Shown here: positions 45,411 through 54,389 of the stretch, piece after piece | Layout: every line of letters begins with the position of its first letter | Numbering within the stretch: the first letter of the stretch is position 1 | Assembly: GCF_000708715.2 (NCBI RefSeq) | Contig: NZ_JENB01000001.1 | Coordinates: 1 to 64,000 of the forward strand | From: Pseudomonas putida W15Oct28 | Lineage (GTDB): Bacteria > Pseudomonadota > Gammaproteobacteria > Pseudomonadales > Pseudomonadaceae | Reading direction: 5' to 3' | DNA: 64,000 nt | Notes under the pieces: generated by a model | Databases searched by the model: none | Seen by the model: the letters and a program-made list of their open reading frames with translations, nothing else | Told to the model about the DNA's origin: nothing | Program-made: the position numbers and the translations under genes

Positions 45411-46823
45411 TCAGTCAGCGTCAAACGACAACTGCGCTGTCGCCTGTTTTTTCTGGCGAATTGAACGGTACGCCAGGCCCAGCACGGCAAACCACACCGG
45501 CACCAGGTACAACGCCATGCGGGTGTCGGCCTCCAGGGCCAGCAATGCCAGGATGAAGGCGAAGAACGCCAGGCATACCCGGCACATCACGGTGCCGCCC
45601 GGCATCTTGTACTTCGACGCCTGGTGCAGCGGGTCGCGCTGCTTGCGGTACGCCAGGTACGACAGCAGGATGATCGACCAGACAAACATGAACAGCAGTG
45701 CCGATACCGTGGTAATCAGGGTGAAGGCATCGAGCATGTTCGGCACCAGGTAGATCACCAGCGCCCCGCCGGTCAGGCACACACACGAGAAGATCAGGCC
45801 ATTGGAGGGCACGGCACGGCTGGACAGTGCACCGAACTTGCCAGGCGCATCGCCATCCATCGCCAGGCCGTAAAGCATGCGGCTGGTCGAGAACACGCCA
45901 CTGTTGGCCGACGACATGGCCGAGGTCAGTACCACGAAGTTGATGATGCCTGCGGCTGCCGGCAGGCCGGCCAGCACGAACAACTCGACGAAGGGGCTCT
46001 TGTTGGCCACCACTTCACGCCACGGGGTAACGGCCATGATGGCGATCAGCGCCAGCACATAAAAAACGATGATGCGCACCGGAATCGAGTTGATCGCCCG
46101 TGGCAGGTTGCGCTCCGGGTTCTTGGTTTCGGCCGCCGTGGTGCCCACCAGCTCGATGCCGACGAAGGCGAACACCGCAATCTGAAAGCCCGCGAAGAAG
46201 CCCATGGCGCCGTGGGGGAACATCCCGCCGTCGTTCCACAGGTTGGCCAGCGCTGCAGCATGCCCGGCCGGGGACTGGTAAGCCGCCGCCACCATGTAGA
46301 AGCCGGTGCAGACCAGCGCGCAAATGGCCACGATCTTGATCATGGCGAACCAGAACTCCATTTCACCAAACATCTTGACCGTCATCAGGTTCAGCGAAAG
46401 CAACAGCCCGACGCAGGTCAGCGCCGGTATCCACAACGGCATGTCCGGGAACCAGAATTGTGTATAGGCAGAAATGGCAATCACATCGGCAATGCCGGTG
46501 ACAATCCAGCAGAACCAGTAGGTCCAGCCGGTAAAGAACCCCGCCCACGGCCCCAGCAGGTCGGTAGCAAAGTCGATGAACGATTTGTATTGCAAGTTGG
46601 ACAGCAACAGCTCGCCCATTGCGCGCATGACGAAGAACAGCATGAAGCCGATGATCATGTAGACAAAGATGATGGAAGGCCCAGCCAGGCTGATGGTCTT
46701 GCCAGAGCCCATGAACAGGCCGGTGCCGATGGCGATCAGCTGGATATGGCGGTTGGACAGGTTGCGTTTGAGTTCGTGTGCGTCACCTTCAGGCGGGCAG
46801 TGACCGTGCGGCAAGTTATTCAT
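45411..46823 (-). CDS. cycA: CycA-like D-serine/D-alanine/glycine transporter with a 4-residue deletion in helix 1
   Basis: 470 residues, ~12 helices, very close to E. coli CycA throughout (SGKTISLAGPSIIFVYMIIGFMLFF and NDGG, FAFVGIELVGTTAAETK near-identical from memory). The first-helix motif reads QLIAIGTGLFMGSG; CycA and most APC relatives have AIGGAIGTGLF. Four residues (GAIG-equivalent, 12 bases) are missing in frame from the substrate-binding bend. AAGGT lies before the ATG. A sigma-54 promoter and GcsR-type sites lie upstream. It should import glycine for the adjacent gcv operon if still active. Confidence 0.9.
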   Translation of the reverse strand: MNNLPHGHCPPEGDAHELKRNLSNRHIQLIAIGTGLFMGSGKTISLAGPSIIFVYMIIGFMLFFVMRAMGELLLSNLQYKSFIDFATDLLGPWAGFFTGWTYWFCWIVTGIADVIAISAYTQFWFPDMPLWIPALTCVGLLLSLNLMTVKMFGEMEFWFAMIKIVAICALVCTGFYMVAAAYQSPAGHAAALANLWNDGGMFPHGAMGFFAGFQIAVFAFVGIELVGTTAAETKNPERNLPRAINSIPVRIIVFYVLALIAIMAVTPWREVVANKSPFVELFVLAGLPAAAGIINFVVLTSAMSSANSGVFSTSRMLYGLAMDGDAPGKFGALSSRAVPSNGLIFSCVCLTGGALVIYLVPNMLDAFTLITTVSALLFMFVWSIILLSYLAYRKQRDPLHQASKYKMPGGTVMCRVCLAFFAFILALLALEADTRMALYLVPVWFAVLGLAYRSIRQKKQATAQLSFDAD

Positions 46824-46923
46824 TGTTATGTACCTTGCTAGTTTAATTGTTTTTATAACGTCACAAGTTCAACCCTCGGGACCGGATGAACAACGTTCAG
46901 TGCCGAGCGAGTGCAAGGTGGGG

Positions 46924-46939
46924 AGCAAGGTCTGTGCCA
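46924..46939 (-). promoter_or_regulatory. sigma-54 promoter of cycA
   Basis: Minus-strand TGGCAC-N5-TTGCT, a perfect -24/-12 match, about 100 bp upstream of the cycA ATG, giving a predicted leader of roughly 90 nt. Confidence 0.85.
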
Positions 46940-47073
46940 AGCGCAAATACCGCGAGTTAGAGGGGTTCTTGCGAAAAAGGGCTGTACCGGCTGTAAAGAA
47001 GTCACTCCATGTGTTTGTGTCAATCAGGCCTTTGCGCTGCCCGAGGCATCGCCAGCGCTGTACTTGCCCGGCA

Positions 47074-47110
47074 TGTATCGAAATCATTCCAATGGAGCGC
47101 ATTCAGTCCG
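47074..47110. promoter_or_regulatory. tandem GcsR-type sites upstream of cycA
   Basis: TGTATCG-AAAT-CATTCCA (47074-47091) and TGGAGCG-CATT-CAGTCCG (47093-47110), two 18-bp sites at the same 19-bp period as the pair upstream of gcvH. They lie ~135-185 bp upstream of the cycA -24/-12 promoter. Confidence 0.75.
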
Positions 47111-47114
47111 CCAA

Positions 47115-47260
47115 GCTGACGCGGTCCGTGTAGGAGCGGCCTCGTGTCGCGATCGGGCTGCAAAGCAGCCCCGGCGATTTGTGCTTCTGCGCTGAAATCC
47201 CGGGGCTGCTGTGCAGCCCGATCGCGACACAAGGCCGCTCCTACAGGGGACCGCGTCAGC
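47115..47260. repeat. long inverted repeat (REP-like hairpin)
   Basis: Outer arms GCTGACGCGGTCC (47115-47127) and GGACCGCGTCAGC (47248-47260) enclose near-perfect arms GTAGGAGCGGCC...TGTCGCGATCGGGCTGCA and their complement. The whole 146 bp can fold into one long hairpin. It separates the GMC gene stop (47268) from the cycA regulatory region, and probably insulates the two transcription units. Confidence 0.85.
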
Positions 47261-47267
47261 CGGCTAG

Positions 47268-48956
47268 TTAACGGACAGGCATCTCGCGCACTGGCTTGCG
47301 GCTACGTTGTTGCTCCTCCCAGCCCTCCACCAGGCCAACCGGCACATCAGCCGGTGCCAGCGGCTGCCGCCCGCGCACCAGGTCGGCAGCGCGCTCGGCC
47401 AGCATGATGGTCGGCGCGTTGAGGTTGCCATTGGGCTCGCTCGGGAACACCGATGAGTCGATGACCCGCAGCCCCTGCAAACCGCGTACACGCAGCGTCG
47501 AATCGACCACCGCCATGTCATCCTCACCCATGCGGCACGAGCCGCACGGATGCATGGTGCTTTCCATGTTGGCGCGCACGAAGGCGTCGATTTCTTCGTC
47601 GGTCTGCACCTGCGGCCCCGGCGCCAGCTCTTCGCCGCGGTAACGGTCCATGGCCGGCTGGGCGATGATCTCGCGGGTCAGCCGTACACAGCGGCGAAAG
47701 CCCTCCCGGTCCTCTTCGCTCGCCAGGTAGTTGAAGCGGATTTGCGGGTGCTGGTACGGGTCGGCCGACAACGCCCGCACATGGCCCCGGCTCTTGGGCT
47801 TGTTGGGCCCGGTCAGCACCATGAAGCCATGCCCCTTGAACGGTTTGTCGCCGTCGTAGCGCATCGCCGCCGGCAGGAAGTGAAACTGAATGTCCGGCCA
47901 GCGCAGGCCCTTGGACGAGCGGATGAAGCCGCCCGCCTCGAAGTGGTTGCTGGCCCCCAGGCCGTCCTTGAACAGCAGCCAGCGCAAGCCGATCAGGGCC
48001 TTGCCCAGCAGGTTCATCTTGCCGTTGAGGGTTACCGGCTCCTTGCACGCATACTGGATGTAGATTTCCGAGTGGTCCTGCAGGTTCTCGCCCACCCCTG
48101 GCAGGTCGTGGCGCACCTCGATACCGGCGCTTTTCAGCACCGCAGCCGGGCCGATGCCGGAGCGCTGCAGCAAGTGCGGCGAACCGATCGGGCCAGACGC
48201 CACCAGCACCTCGCGGTTGCACATGACCTTGTGCGTCTGCCCGCCCTGGTCATATTCCACACCCACCGCCCGCTTGCCCTCCAGCAAGATGCGCCGGGTC
48301 ATGGCATGGGTGACCACGGTCAGGTTCGGTCGGCTCATGGCCGGGCGCAGGTAGGCATTGGCGGTGGACCAGCGCACGCCGTCCTTCACCGTCATGTGCA
48401 TGGCACCAAAGCCCTCCTGCATGTAGCCGTTGCAGTCGTCGGTCTTGATGTAGCCGGCCTCGGCACCGGCTTCAACCCAGGCGCCGTACAGCGGGTTCTG
48501 CATGTTGTTGCCGTTGTTGGTGGACAGCGGCCCCGCCCCGCCCCGGTAATCATCGCCACCGAACTTGTACTGCTCGGCACGTTTGAAGTACGGCAGGCAA
48601 TTGCGGTAGCTCCAGTTCTTCGCGCCCAGGCTTTCCCACTCATCGAAGTCACAGGCATGGCCACGGATGTACACCAGGCCATTGATCGACGACGAACCGC
48701 CCAGCACCTTGCCCCGTGGGCAGTGCAGGCGCCGGTTGTCCAGGTGCGGCTCGGCCACGGTCTCGTAGTGCCAGTTGTATTTTTTGGTGTTCATCGGCAA
48801 GGAGAACGCACTGGGCATCTGGATCAGCACGCTGCGGTCACTGCCGCCGAACTCCAGTACCAGTACCGAGGTGCCGGCGTCTTCGCTGAGGCGGTTGGCC
48901 AACACGCAGCCAGCCGAGCCCGCACCGATGATGATGTAGTCGTATCGCTTGGTCAT
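47268..48956 (-). CDS. GMC family oxidoreductase (choline dehydrogenase-like)
   Basis: 562 residues, FAD-dependent alcohol oxidation. Nucleotide-binding [21 protein letters not shown] at the start, GMC signature [20 protein letters not shown] (~residue 80) and signature 2 [17 protein letters not shown]. The C-terminal [12 protein letters not shown] and [15 protein letters not shown] hold the catalytic His region. It is of the BetA type but sits with an NCS1 permease and ureohydrolase, not betB/betI, so choline is not assured. ATG 48956 lies 4 bp after the NCS1 stop. Last gene of the operon. Confidence 0.9.
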   Translation of the reverse strand: MTKRYDYIIIGAGSAGCVLANRLSEDAGTSVLVLEFGGSDRSVLIQMPSAFSLPMNTKKYNWHYETVAEPHLDNRRLHCPRGKVLGGSSSINGLVYIRGHACDFDEWESLGAKNWSYRNCLPYFKRAEQYKFGGDDYRGGAGPLSTNNGNNMQNPLYGAWVEAGAEAGYIKTDDCNGYMQEGFGAMHMTVKDGVRWSTANAYLRPAMSRPNLTVVTHAMTRRILLEGKRAVGVEYDQGGQTHKVMCNREVLVASGPIGSPHLLQRSGIGPAAVLKSAGIEVRHDLPGVGENLQDHSEIYIQYACKEPVTLNGKMNLLGKALIGLRWLLFKDGLGASNHFEAGGFIRSSKGLRWPDIQFHFLPAAMRYDGDKPFKGHGFMVLTGPNKPKSRGHVRALSADPYQHPQIRFNYLASEEDREGFRRCVRLTREIIAQPAMDRYRGEELAPGPQVQTDEEIDAFVRANMESTMHPCGSCRMGEDDMAVVDSTLRVRGLQGLRVIDSSVFPSEPNGNLNAPTIMLAERAADLVRGRQPLAPADVPVGLVEGWEEQQRSRKPVREMPVR

Positions 48957-48960
48957 TGTT

Positions 48961-50430
48961 CTAGTCCTGTGCGCGAAGGCCAACGGCCTCGATGTTGCGT
49001 TCGTTACGCTTTGGGTAGCCGCCCCAACCCAGGCGTGCTGCCAGCAGCCGGGTCAGGCCGTAGTGCACCAGCCCAGCCAGCAGGCAGGACGGTAGCGAGG
49101 CCGTGGCGAAGGTGAAGAAGTCGGTATGGGCCAGGGTTTGCGGGTTGAACACCACCACGTAGACCGCAAAGCCCGCCACCAGCGCCACCAGTGCGATGGG
49201 GTTGAAACCTTTGCAGTAGCGCAGGGGCGACCCGTGTTGTTCGGCGTAGATATGGCGCAGGTTCAGGCGCTGCTTGCGCAGGAAGAAGTAATCGGCAATA
49301 CCGATACCGGCCAGGGCGCTGTTGAGCGCGGAGGTCCACACCAAAAAGATGAAGAAGCCATCGTAGATACCCGGCAGCAACACCACGATGACCACCGGGA
49401 TGATGCAGAACAGCGCGATCAACACCCCCCAACCCACACTGCGCAGGCGTTCGCCTGCCAGCTGGCGCAAGCCGATCACTGCGGTGTAGAGGATGTTGAC
49501 CATGCCCGTCAGGTTGGCCAGCGCCAGGAAACTCAAGGCGATGATTCCGAACCCCATGCCACCGGCCAGGCGCATCCACGCCGTGGGGTCGCTGCTGCCC
49601 AAAGTAGTGGCCGCGAACAGGCTGACCGACTCACCCAGCGAGGCGGCGCCGAAGATGCCCACCAGGTTGGGCCAGAAGGCCGTACGCTGGTTGCTGCACA
49701 GGCGCGACAGGTTGCCGATGTAGGGCCACCAGGAAAAGCCCGCAGCAATGTTGATTTCCACCGCCACCATGAAGTTGACGTGCGGGTTTTCGAACGGCGG
49801 CTGCAAGGGCGGCATGGCCAGCAGTTCGTCGAAGCTGTAGCGGCGGGAAATGAAGTACATCAGCGCCAGCATGATCAGGATCAGGCTGGGTGCGATCACC
49901 GCACTCAGGCGGCGGATCATGTCCGGCCCGCGCATGGCAACCAGCGCCGCCAGCACTATGGCCAGCAAGGCCCCGGCGGTTACCAGCCAACCGTCTGCGC
50001 CGGGCTGGCGCTGTTGTACCAGGGTCTCGAGGTTGTCCAGCGCCCGCCCGCACATCAACCCCAGCACCGCCAGCCACCCCATGGTCAGCACCACCACCGA
50101 AAGGAAGTAGACCAGGCGGCTGCCATTGAGGCCGAACATGCTGCGCAGGAAGGTGAACTGCTCGACGCCGTACTTGCCACAGGGCAGGCAAGTGGACGAG
50201 GCAGCCAGCACCACGCCGATGATGTTGCCGATGATGATCGCCGCAATCCCTTGCAAGGGCCCGACGAACAGCGCCGTGGCGCCGCCGATCAGGAACACCC
50301 AGGTGGCCACCGCCAGCGCCGAGTTGGCGTAGGCAAAGCCCCAGAAGCCCCATACCCGCTCACCGGGTAGCAAGGGGGTGTCGCCACGTTCCGCACCCAG
50401 GCGAAACTCCTGCTCGCGGGAGGCGCTCAT
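48961..50430 (-). CDS. NCS1 family permease (purine-cytosine permease-like)
   Basis: 489 residues, ~12 helices ([80 protein letters not shown]). NCS1 porters carry nucleobases, hydantoins, allantoin or related compounds with H+ or Na+. Its start overlaps the small membrane protein stop (ATGA). By operon context it imports the nitrogen-rich substrate of the ureohydrolase/dehydrogenase pathway. Confidence 0.88.
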   Translation of the reverse strand: MSASREQEFRLGAERGDTPLLPGERVWGFWGFAYANSALAVATWVFLIGGATALFVGPLQGIAAIIIGNIIGVVLAASSTCLPCGKYGVEQFTFLRSMFGLNGSRLVYFLSVVVLTMGWLAVLGLMCGRALDNLETLVQQRQPGADGWLVTAGALLAIVLAALVAMRGPDMIRRLSAVIAPSLILIMLALMYFISRRYSFDELLAMPPLQPPFENPHVNFMVAVEINIAAGFSWWPYIGNLSRLCSNQRTAFWPNLVGIFGAASLGESVSLFAATTLGSSDPTAWMRLAGGMGFGIIALSFLALANLTGMVNILYTAVIGLRQLAGERLRSVGWGVLIALFCIIPVVIVVLLPGIYDGFFIFLVWTSALNSALAGIGIADYFFLRKQRLNLRHIYAEQHGSPLRYCKGFNPIALVALVAGFAVYVVVFNPQTLAHTDFFTFATASLPSCLLAGLVHYGLTRLLAARLGWGGYPKRNERNIEAVGLRAQD

Positions 50431-50606
50431 GGCTGGCCTCCCAGGTAGTACGCGCCAGCGATCATCACCAGCACCAGCAAGGCCAGTGCGGCCAGGTCAG
50501 CCGCCGTCAATGCGCCCGGCCACTGCGCCCTCTTCTCCAACTCCTCGTAGGCGCACAGGCGCCTCTCCAGGTCCTGCGCACGCTCCACATCCACTTGGCT
50601 GTTCAT
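50427..50606 (-). CDS. 59-residue single-pass membrane protein
   Basis: MNSQVDVERAQDLERRLCAYEEL forms an N-terminal charged helix, then one C-terminal membrane helix (ADLAALALLVLVMIAGAYYLGG). ATG 50606 sits about 6 bases after GAGGTG. The stop overlaps the NCS1 start, so the two are translationally coupled. No named family recognised; likely an accessory subunit of the permease, by analogy with small subunits of other secondary transporters. Confidence 0.7.
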   Translation of the reverse strand: MNSQVDVERAQDLERRLCAYEELEKRAQWPGALTAADLAALALLVLVMIAGAYYLGGQP

Positions 50607-50702
50607 CGGCATCACCTCGACAGGTTCTTGTTCTTGAAATTCGATGCTTGATTGAACCTGCGTCGCTCGCCAAACCTCAGCGACGCAGACAGGCCCTGAA
50701 CC

Positions 50703-52211
50703 TCAGGGCAAGGTGATCCAGACCGCCTTGGTCTCCAGCAGAAACTCCAGTTGTTCCGCGCCCAGGTCCTTGCCATAGCCCGACTGCTTGTAGCCACCGA
50801 ACGGCATGGCCGGGTCGAGGGTGCTGTGGGCGTTGACGTACACGGTGCCGGCGCGCAACTGCGGGATCAGCCCGTGCACCCTGCCCAGGTCGTTGGAGTA
50901 GATCGCCGCGGCCAGGCCGAACAGCGAGTCGTTGGCCAGGGCCAGTGCCTGCTCCTGGGTATCGAACGGCTGGGTGACCAGCACCGGGCCGAAGATTTCC
51001 TCGCTGACGATGCGCATGTCGTTGCGGCAGTGGGCGAAGATCGTCGGCTGCACGTAGAAGCCCGGGCCGTCCAGCGGCTCGCCGCCATAGTGCACCTGCG
51101 CGCCTTCGGCCTTGCCCAGGGCGATGTAGTCCAGCACCCGCTGCTGCTGTTGCTGCGACACCATGGGGCTGATGAAACAGTCGGGGTCGAGCCCCGGAGC
51201 AATCTTCAAGGTCGCCGTATAGCGCGCCAGCGCGTCAAGGAATGCCGGGTAGACACTGCGCTCGATGTAAGCACGGGTACCGGCGTCGCACACTTGCCCT
51301 GAATTGAAGAATACGCCGTTGGCCACGGCTTGCGCCGCCGCTTCGATGTCCGCGTCGGCAAACACGATCACCGGCGACTTGCCGCCCAGTTCGAGGGTGA
51401 GGCGCTTCATCTGGTCCATCGCCGTCTTGCCCACCGTACAACCCACCGGGGTAGAGCCAGTAAAGCTCAGCTTGTCGATGCCAGGGTGGCAGGACATCGC
51501 CTGGCCGACCACGCTGCCGCGTCCGGTCACGATGTTCACCACCCCGTCGGGAATGCCTGCCGCCTGTACCAGTTCGGCGAAGCGCAGTGCCGACAGCGAG
51601 GTCAGCTCCGCCGGCTTGACCACCACGGTGCAGCCGGTGGCCAGCGCTGCGCCCAGTTTCCAGGCCATGGTTTGCAGCGGGAAGTTCCACGGCACGATGG
51701 CGCCGACCACCCCTACCGCTTCCTTGCGGGTGTATGCCAGGTAGTTGCCTGGCAGCGAAGGCTCGACGGTGCGGCCATGAATCTTGCTGGCCCAACCGGC
51801 GAAATAGCGCAGGGTGTCGACCGTGCCCTGAATGTCCACAGCACGCGCCTGCACCACCGACTTGCCCATGTCGATGGCTTCGATCTGCGCCAGTTCGTCG
51901 CCGTGGGTTTCGATCAGGTCGGCCAGGCGATGGATCAGGCGTTCGCGCTCCAGCGGTTTCAGCTGGCGCCAGGGGCCACCATCGAACTGCGCACGGGCGG
52001 CGCGCACGGCACGGTCGAGGTCATCTGCGGTGCCCATGGGGATGCGCGTCAGTACCCCTTCGGTAGAGGGCTCGACCACCTCGGCGCTGCCGCCGTCGCT
52101 GGCCTCCAGCCAGGCACCCCCGATGAACATGCGCTGCGGCTTGCTGAGAAAGCGCTGGGTCGCCTCGCTGACACCGAAGGCCTGCAAATAGGCTTTTACC
52201 TTGTTGTCCAC
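50703..52211 (-). CDS. NAD(P)-dependent aldehyde dehydrogenase
   Basis: 502 residues. Motifs in order: VPWNFPLQTMAWKLGAAL, FTGSTPVGCTVGK, catalytic Glu in LELGGKSP, catalytic Cys in NSGQVCDAGTRAYI, EEIFGPVLV and PFGGYKQSGYG. Betaine-aldehyde/4-guanidinobutyraldehyde dehydrogenase-like. The start codon is GTG (52211) with CGGAGAC upstream. Between ureohydrolase and transporter genes; probably oxidises the aldehyde made by the GMC enzyme. Confidence 0.9.
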   Translation of the reverse strand: MDNKVKAYLQAFGVSEATQRFLSKPQRMFIGGAWLEASDGGSAEVVEPSTEGVLTRIPMGTADDLDRAVRAARAQFDGGPWRQLKPLERERLIHRLADLIETHGDELAQIEAIDMGKSVVQARAVDIQGTVDTLRYFAGWASKIHGRTVEPSLPGNYLAYTRKEAVGVVGAIVPWNFPLQTMAWKLGAALATGCTVVVKPAELTSLSALRFAELVQAAGIPDGVVNIVTGRGSVVGQAMSCHPGIDKLSFTGSTPVGCTVGKTAMDQMKRLTLELGGKSPVIVFADADIEAAAQAVANGVFFNSGQVCDAGTRAYIERSVYPAFLDALARYTATLKIAPGLDPDCFISPMVSQQQQQRVLDYIALGKAEGAQVHYGGEPLDGPGFYVQPTIFAHCRNDMRIVSEEIFGPVLVTQPFDTQEQALALANDSLFGLAAAIYSNDLGRVHGLIPQLRAGTVYVNAHSTLDPAMPFGGYKQSGYGKDLGAEQLEFLLETKAVWITLP

Positions 52212-52226
52212 AGTACAGTCTCCGGG

Positions 52227-53198
52227 TCAGCGGGCTTTGGCGCGCGCGTGGAAGATGAAGCCGATGCTGTTCATCAGCAGTTGTGCGGCAAGGATCGAGG
52301 TCATGCCGGTGGGGTCGTAGGCCGGGGCCACTTCGACCAGGTCCATGCCGACAATGCGGCCGTGGCTGCGCTTGGCCAGCGCCTGGATGATTTCCAGCAC
52401 TTCGTAGTAAAGGAAGCCGCCATGGCTCGGCGTGCCGGTGCCCGGGGCGATGGACGGGTCGAAGCCGTCGATGTCGATGGTGATGTAGTAGTTGCGCCCT
52501 TCCGGGATTTTCGCCAGCACGCCTTCACAGCCCAGGCGGCGAACGTCACGCACCGAAAGAATCTGCGAGCCGGCCTCGCGAGCGGCGTCGTAGTCGTCGC
52601 GGTTGGATGACGACACGTTGCGGATGCCCATCTGGGTCATGCCGACGATGTGGTCCAGCTCCGAGGCGCGGCGCAGTGGGCTGCCGTGGCCGTAGCGCAC
52701 GCCATGGCGCTCGTCGACAAAATCCAGGTGGGCATCGAAATGCACGATGTGGATCGGCCCATGGCCTTCGAACGCCTTGATCACCGGGGCATGCACCGAA
52801 TGGTCACCGCCCAGTACCACCGGCATGGCGCCGGCTGCGAGGATCTGCCGCACGGCCGCCTCGATGTTGGCGTTGCTGCTGACCATGTCGGTGTGCACGA
52901 TGTCGGCATCGCCCACATCGACCATGCGCACCTGGTCTTCGGTCAGGTAGGTGGCGTCATCCTCGAAGTCGTAGGCACCGGCATGGCCGAAGGAAAACAG
53001 GGTGGATGCCTCGCGAATGCCACGCGGCCCGAAACGCGCCCCTGAACGCCACTGGGTGCCCATGTCGTTGGGTGCGCCCAAAATCGCCACGTCGGCGTCG
53101 ATAGCCTCCCAGTCGGTGCACACCGGCGCCTTGGCGAACGTGCAATGGCCCACGAAGGGCAGGTTCAGGCGGCCGGACTCGTAACCGTGTTTTGCCAT
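52227..53198 (-). CDS. ureohydrolase (agmatinase/guanidinobutyrase-like)
   Basis: 323 residues, arginase fold. Mn-binding motifs are complete: LGGDHSVHAPVI, HFDAHLDFVDE and TIDIDGFDPSIAPGTGTPSHGG. It removes urea from a guanidino group. The DAHLD and DIDGFDPS variants differ from agmatinase DAHTD-type motifs as I recall them, so guanidinobutyrase, guanidinopropionase or guanidine hydrolase activity are alternatives. GGAGAAA precedes the ATG. First gene of the five-gene operon, divergent from a LysR gene. Confidence 0.9.
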   Translation of the reverse strand: MAKHGYESGRLNLPFVGHCTFAKAPVCTDWEAIDADVAILGAPNDMGTQWRSGARFGPRGIREASTLFSFGHAGAYDFEDDATYLTEDQVRMVDVGDADIVHTDMVSSNANIEAAVRQILAAGAMPVVLGGDHSVHAPVIKAFEGHGPIHIVHFDAHLDFVDERHGVRYGHGSPLRRASELDHIVGMTQMGIRNVSSSNRDDYDAAREAGSQILSVRDVRRLGCEGVLAKIPEGRNYYITIDIDGFDPSIAPGTGTPSHGGFLYYEVLEIIQALAKRSHGRIVGMDLVEVAPAYDPTGMTSILAAQLLMNSIGFIFHARAKAR

Positions 53199-53311
53199 GT
53201 TCTGGTTTCTCCACTTCTTGTTTTATGTCAGGAGACGGGGCGACTGCTCGACCCCCGTTGCAGCCACTATGGCAACCACGGGGGCAGGGAAAAATGCGCA
53301 AGTGCAGATAC

Positions 53312-53334
53312 ATACATCGCCCCTTCCGATGTAT
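53312..53334. promoter_or_regulatory. 23-bp LysR-type dyad between ureohydrolase and lysR
   Basis: ATACATCG (53312-53319) and CGATGTAT (53327-53334) are perfect 8-bp arms with a 7-bp spacer; the core TCG...CGA fits T-N11-A. It lies 114 bp from the ureohydrolase start and 131 bp from the LysR start, the usual recognition-site place for a divergent LysR. Confidence 0.7.
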
Positions 53335-53465
53335 CCGAAGCCAACGTGGGCGGACAACGCCAGGCATTGCAGCGGCCAGGCACTCATGGTTAGCTTGCGC
53401 AACAAGAACAATGCACGGGCGCTCATATCAGCACGGGCGATGTGAGGCCCGGCCGGGAGACTACG

Positions 53466-54380
53466 GTGATCCAGCTCCACGATGTCGACCTGAAGCTGCT
53501 CAGGGTATTCACCACTATCGTCAGGTGCGGCGGCTTTTCTGCCGCGCAGGCGGCACTCAATGCCGGTCAGTCGACCATCAGCGAACAGATGACGCACCTG
53601 GAAACCCGCCTGGGGGTCAAGCTGTGCCAACGCGGGCGCAGCGGCTTTCGCCTGACCGAGCAAGGGGTGGCGATCCATGAGGCAACCCTGCGCCTGCTCA
53701 GTGCCGTGGAGAGCTTTTGCCTGGACGCCGACGTGCTCAAGCAGCACATCAGCGGCAAGCTCAACCTGGGCATCATCGACTCGACCCTGACCGACCCCGT
53801 CTCGCCACTGCCGCGCACCACCCAGCGCTTTGTTTCACGCGGGCACGATGCGCACCTGCACATTTACATCGGTGCCCCGGCAGAACTCGAAGAGCGCGTG
53901 CTGGATGGCAGGCTGCACCTGGCCATCGGCCACTTCCCGTTGCGGGTAGCGGGCTTGTCCTACCTGCCGCTGTATGACGAGGCCCTGGGGCTTTACTGTG
54001 GCCGGCGCCACCCGCTGTTCGCCAGCAATGCGGCCAACGGCCGGCTGATGGAAGACGTGCGCCAGAGCCGTATCGTGGTGCGTGGCTATATGCAGCAGTA
54101 CGACCTGGAGCAACTGGGCATCACCAAGGCCGACGCAACGGTGGAGAACATCGAGGCAGCGGCGATCCTGATCATTTCCGGCGCCTACATCGGTTTTTTG
54201 CCCGTGCACTTTGCCGAGCAGTGGGTCAAGACGGGCGAAATGCGCCGCCTGGGGGCCAGCACCCTGGACCTCAGCTCACCCTTCGAGGTGGTGACCCGGC
54301 GCGGTGTGTCGCGCCCGCCCATCCTGCAGGCCTTCCTCGAAGACATGGCGGCCTGCACCAGCCAGCCCGCGGTGCCATGA
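53466..54380 (+). CDS. LysR family regulator of the guanidino-compound-like cluster
   Basis: 304 residues. HTH in DLKLLRVFTTIVRCGGFSAAQAALNAGQSTISEQ, then an effector domain. The start is GTG 53466 with GGGAG 7 bases upstream; a further GTG 24 bases upstream lacks a ribosome site. Divergent from the ureohydrolase operon across 267 bp containing a 23-bp dyad, and so its likely activator. Converges on the next LysR gene with a 9-bp gap. Confidence 0.9.
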   Translation: MIQLHDVDLKLLRVFTTIVRCGGFSAAQAALNAGQSTISEQMTHLETRLGVKLCQRGRSGFRLTEQGVAIHEATLRLLSAVESFCLDADVLKQHISGKLNLGIIDSTLTDPVSPLPRTTQRFVSRGHDAHLHIYIGAPAELEERVLDGRLHLAIGHFPLRVAGLSYLPLYDEALGLYCGRRHPLFASNAANGRLMEDVRQSRIVVRGYMQQYDLEQLGITKADATVENIEAAAILIISGAYIGFLPVHFAEQWVKTGEMRRLGASTLDLSSPFEVVTRRGVSRPPILQAFLEDMAACTSQPAVP

Positions 54381-54389
54381 GCCGCAGGC

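Noticed and set aside
47268..48956. Calling the GMC gene betA and the ALDH gene betB
   Set aside because: No betI, and the operon includes a ureohydrolase and an NCS1 permease; similarity is at family level only.
47550..49115. A 521-codon plus-strand open frame
   Set aside because: Shadow of the GMC oxidoreductase gene, with no recognisable domain.
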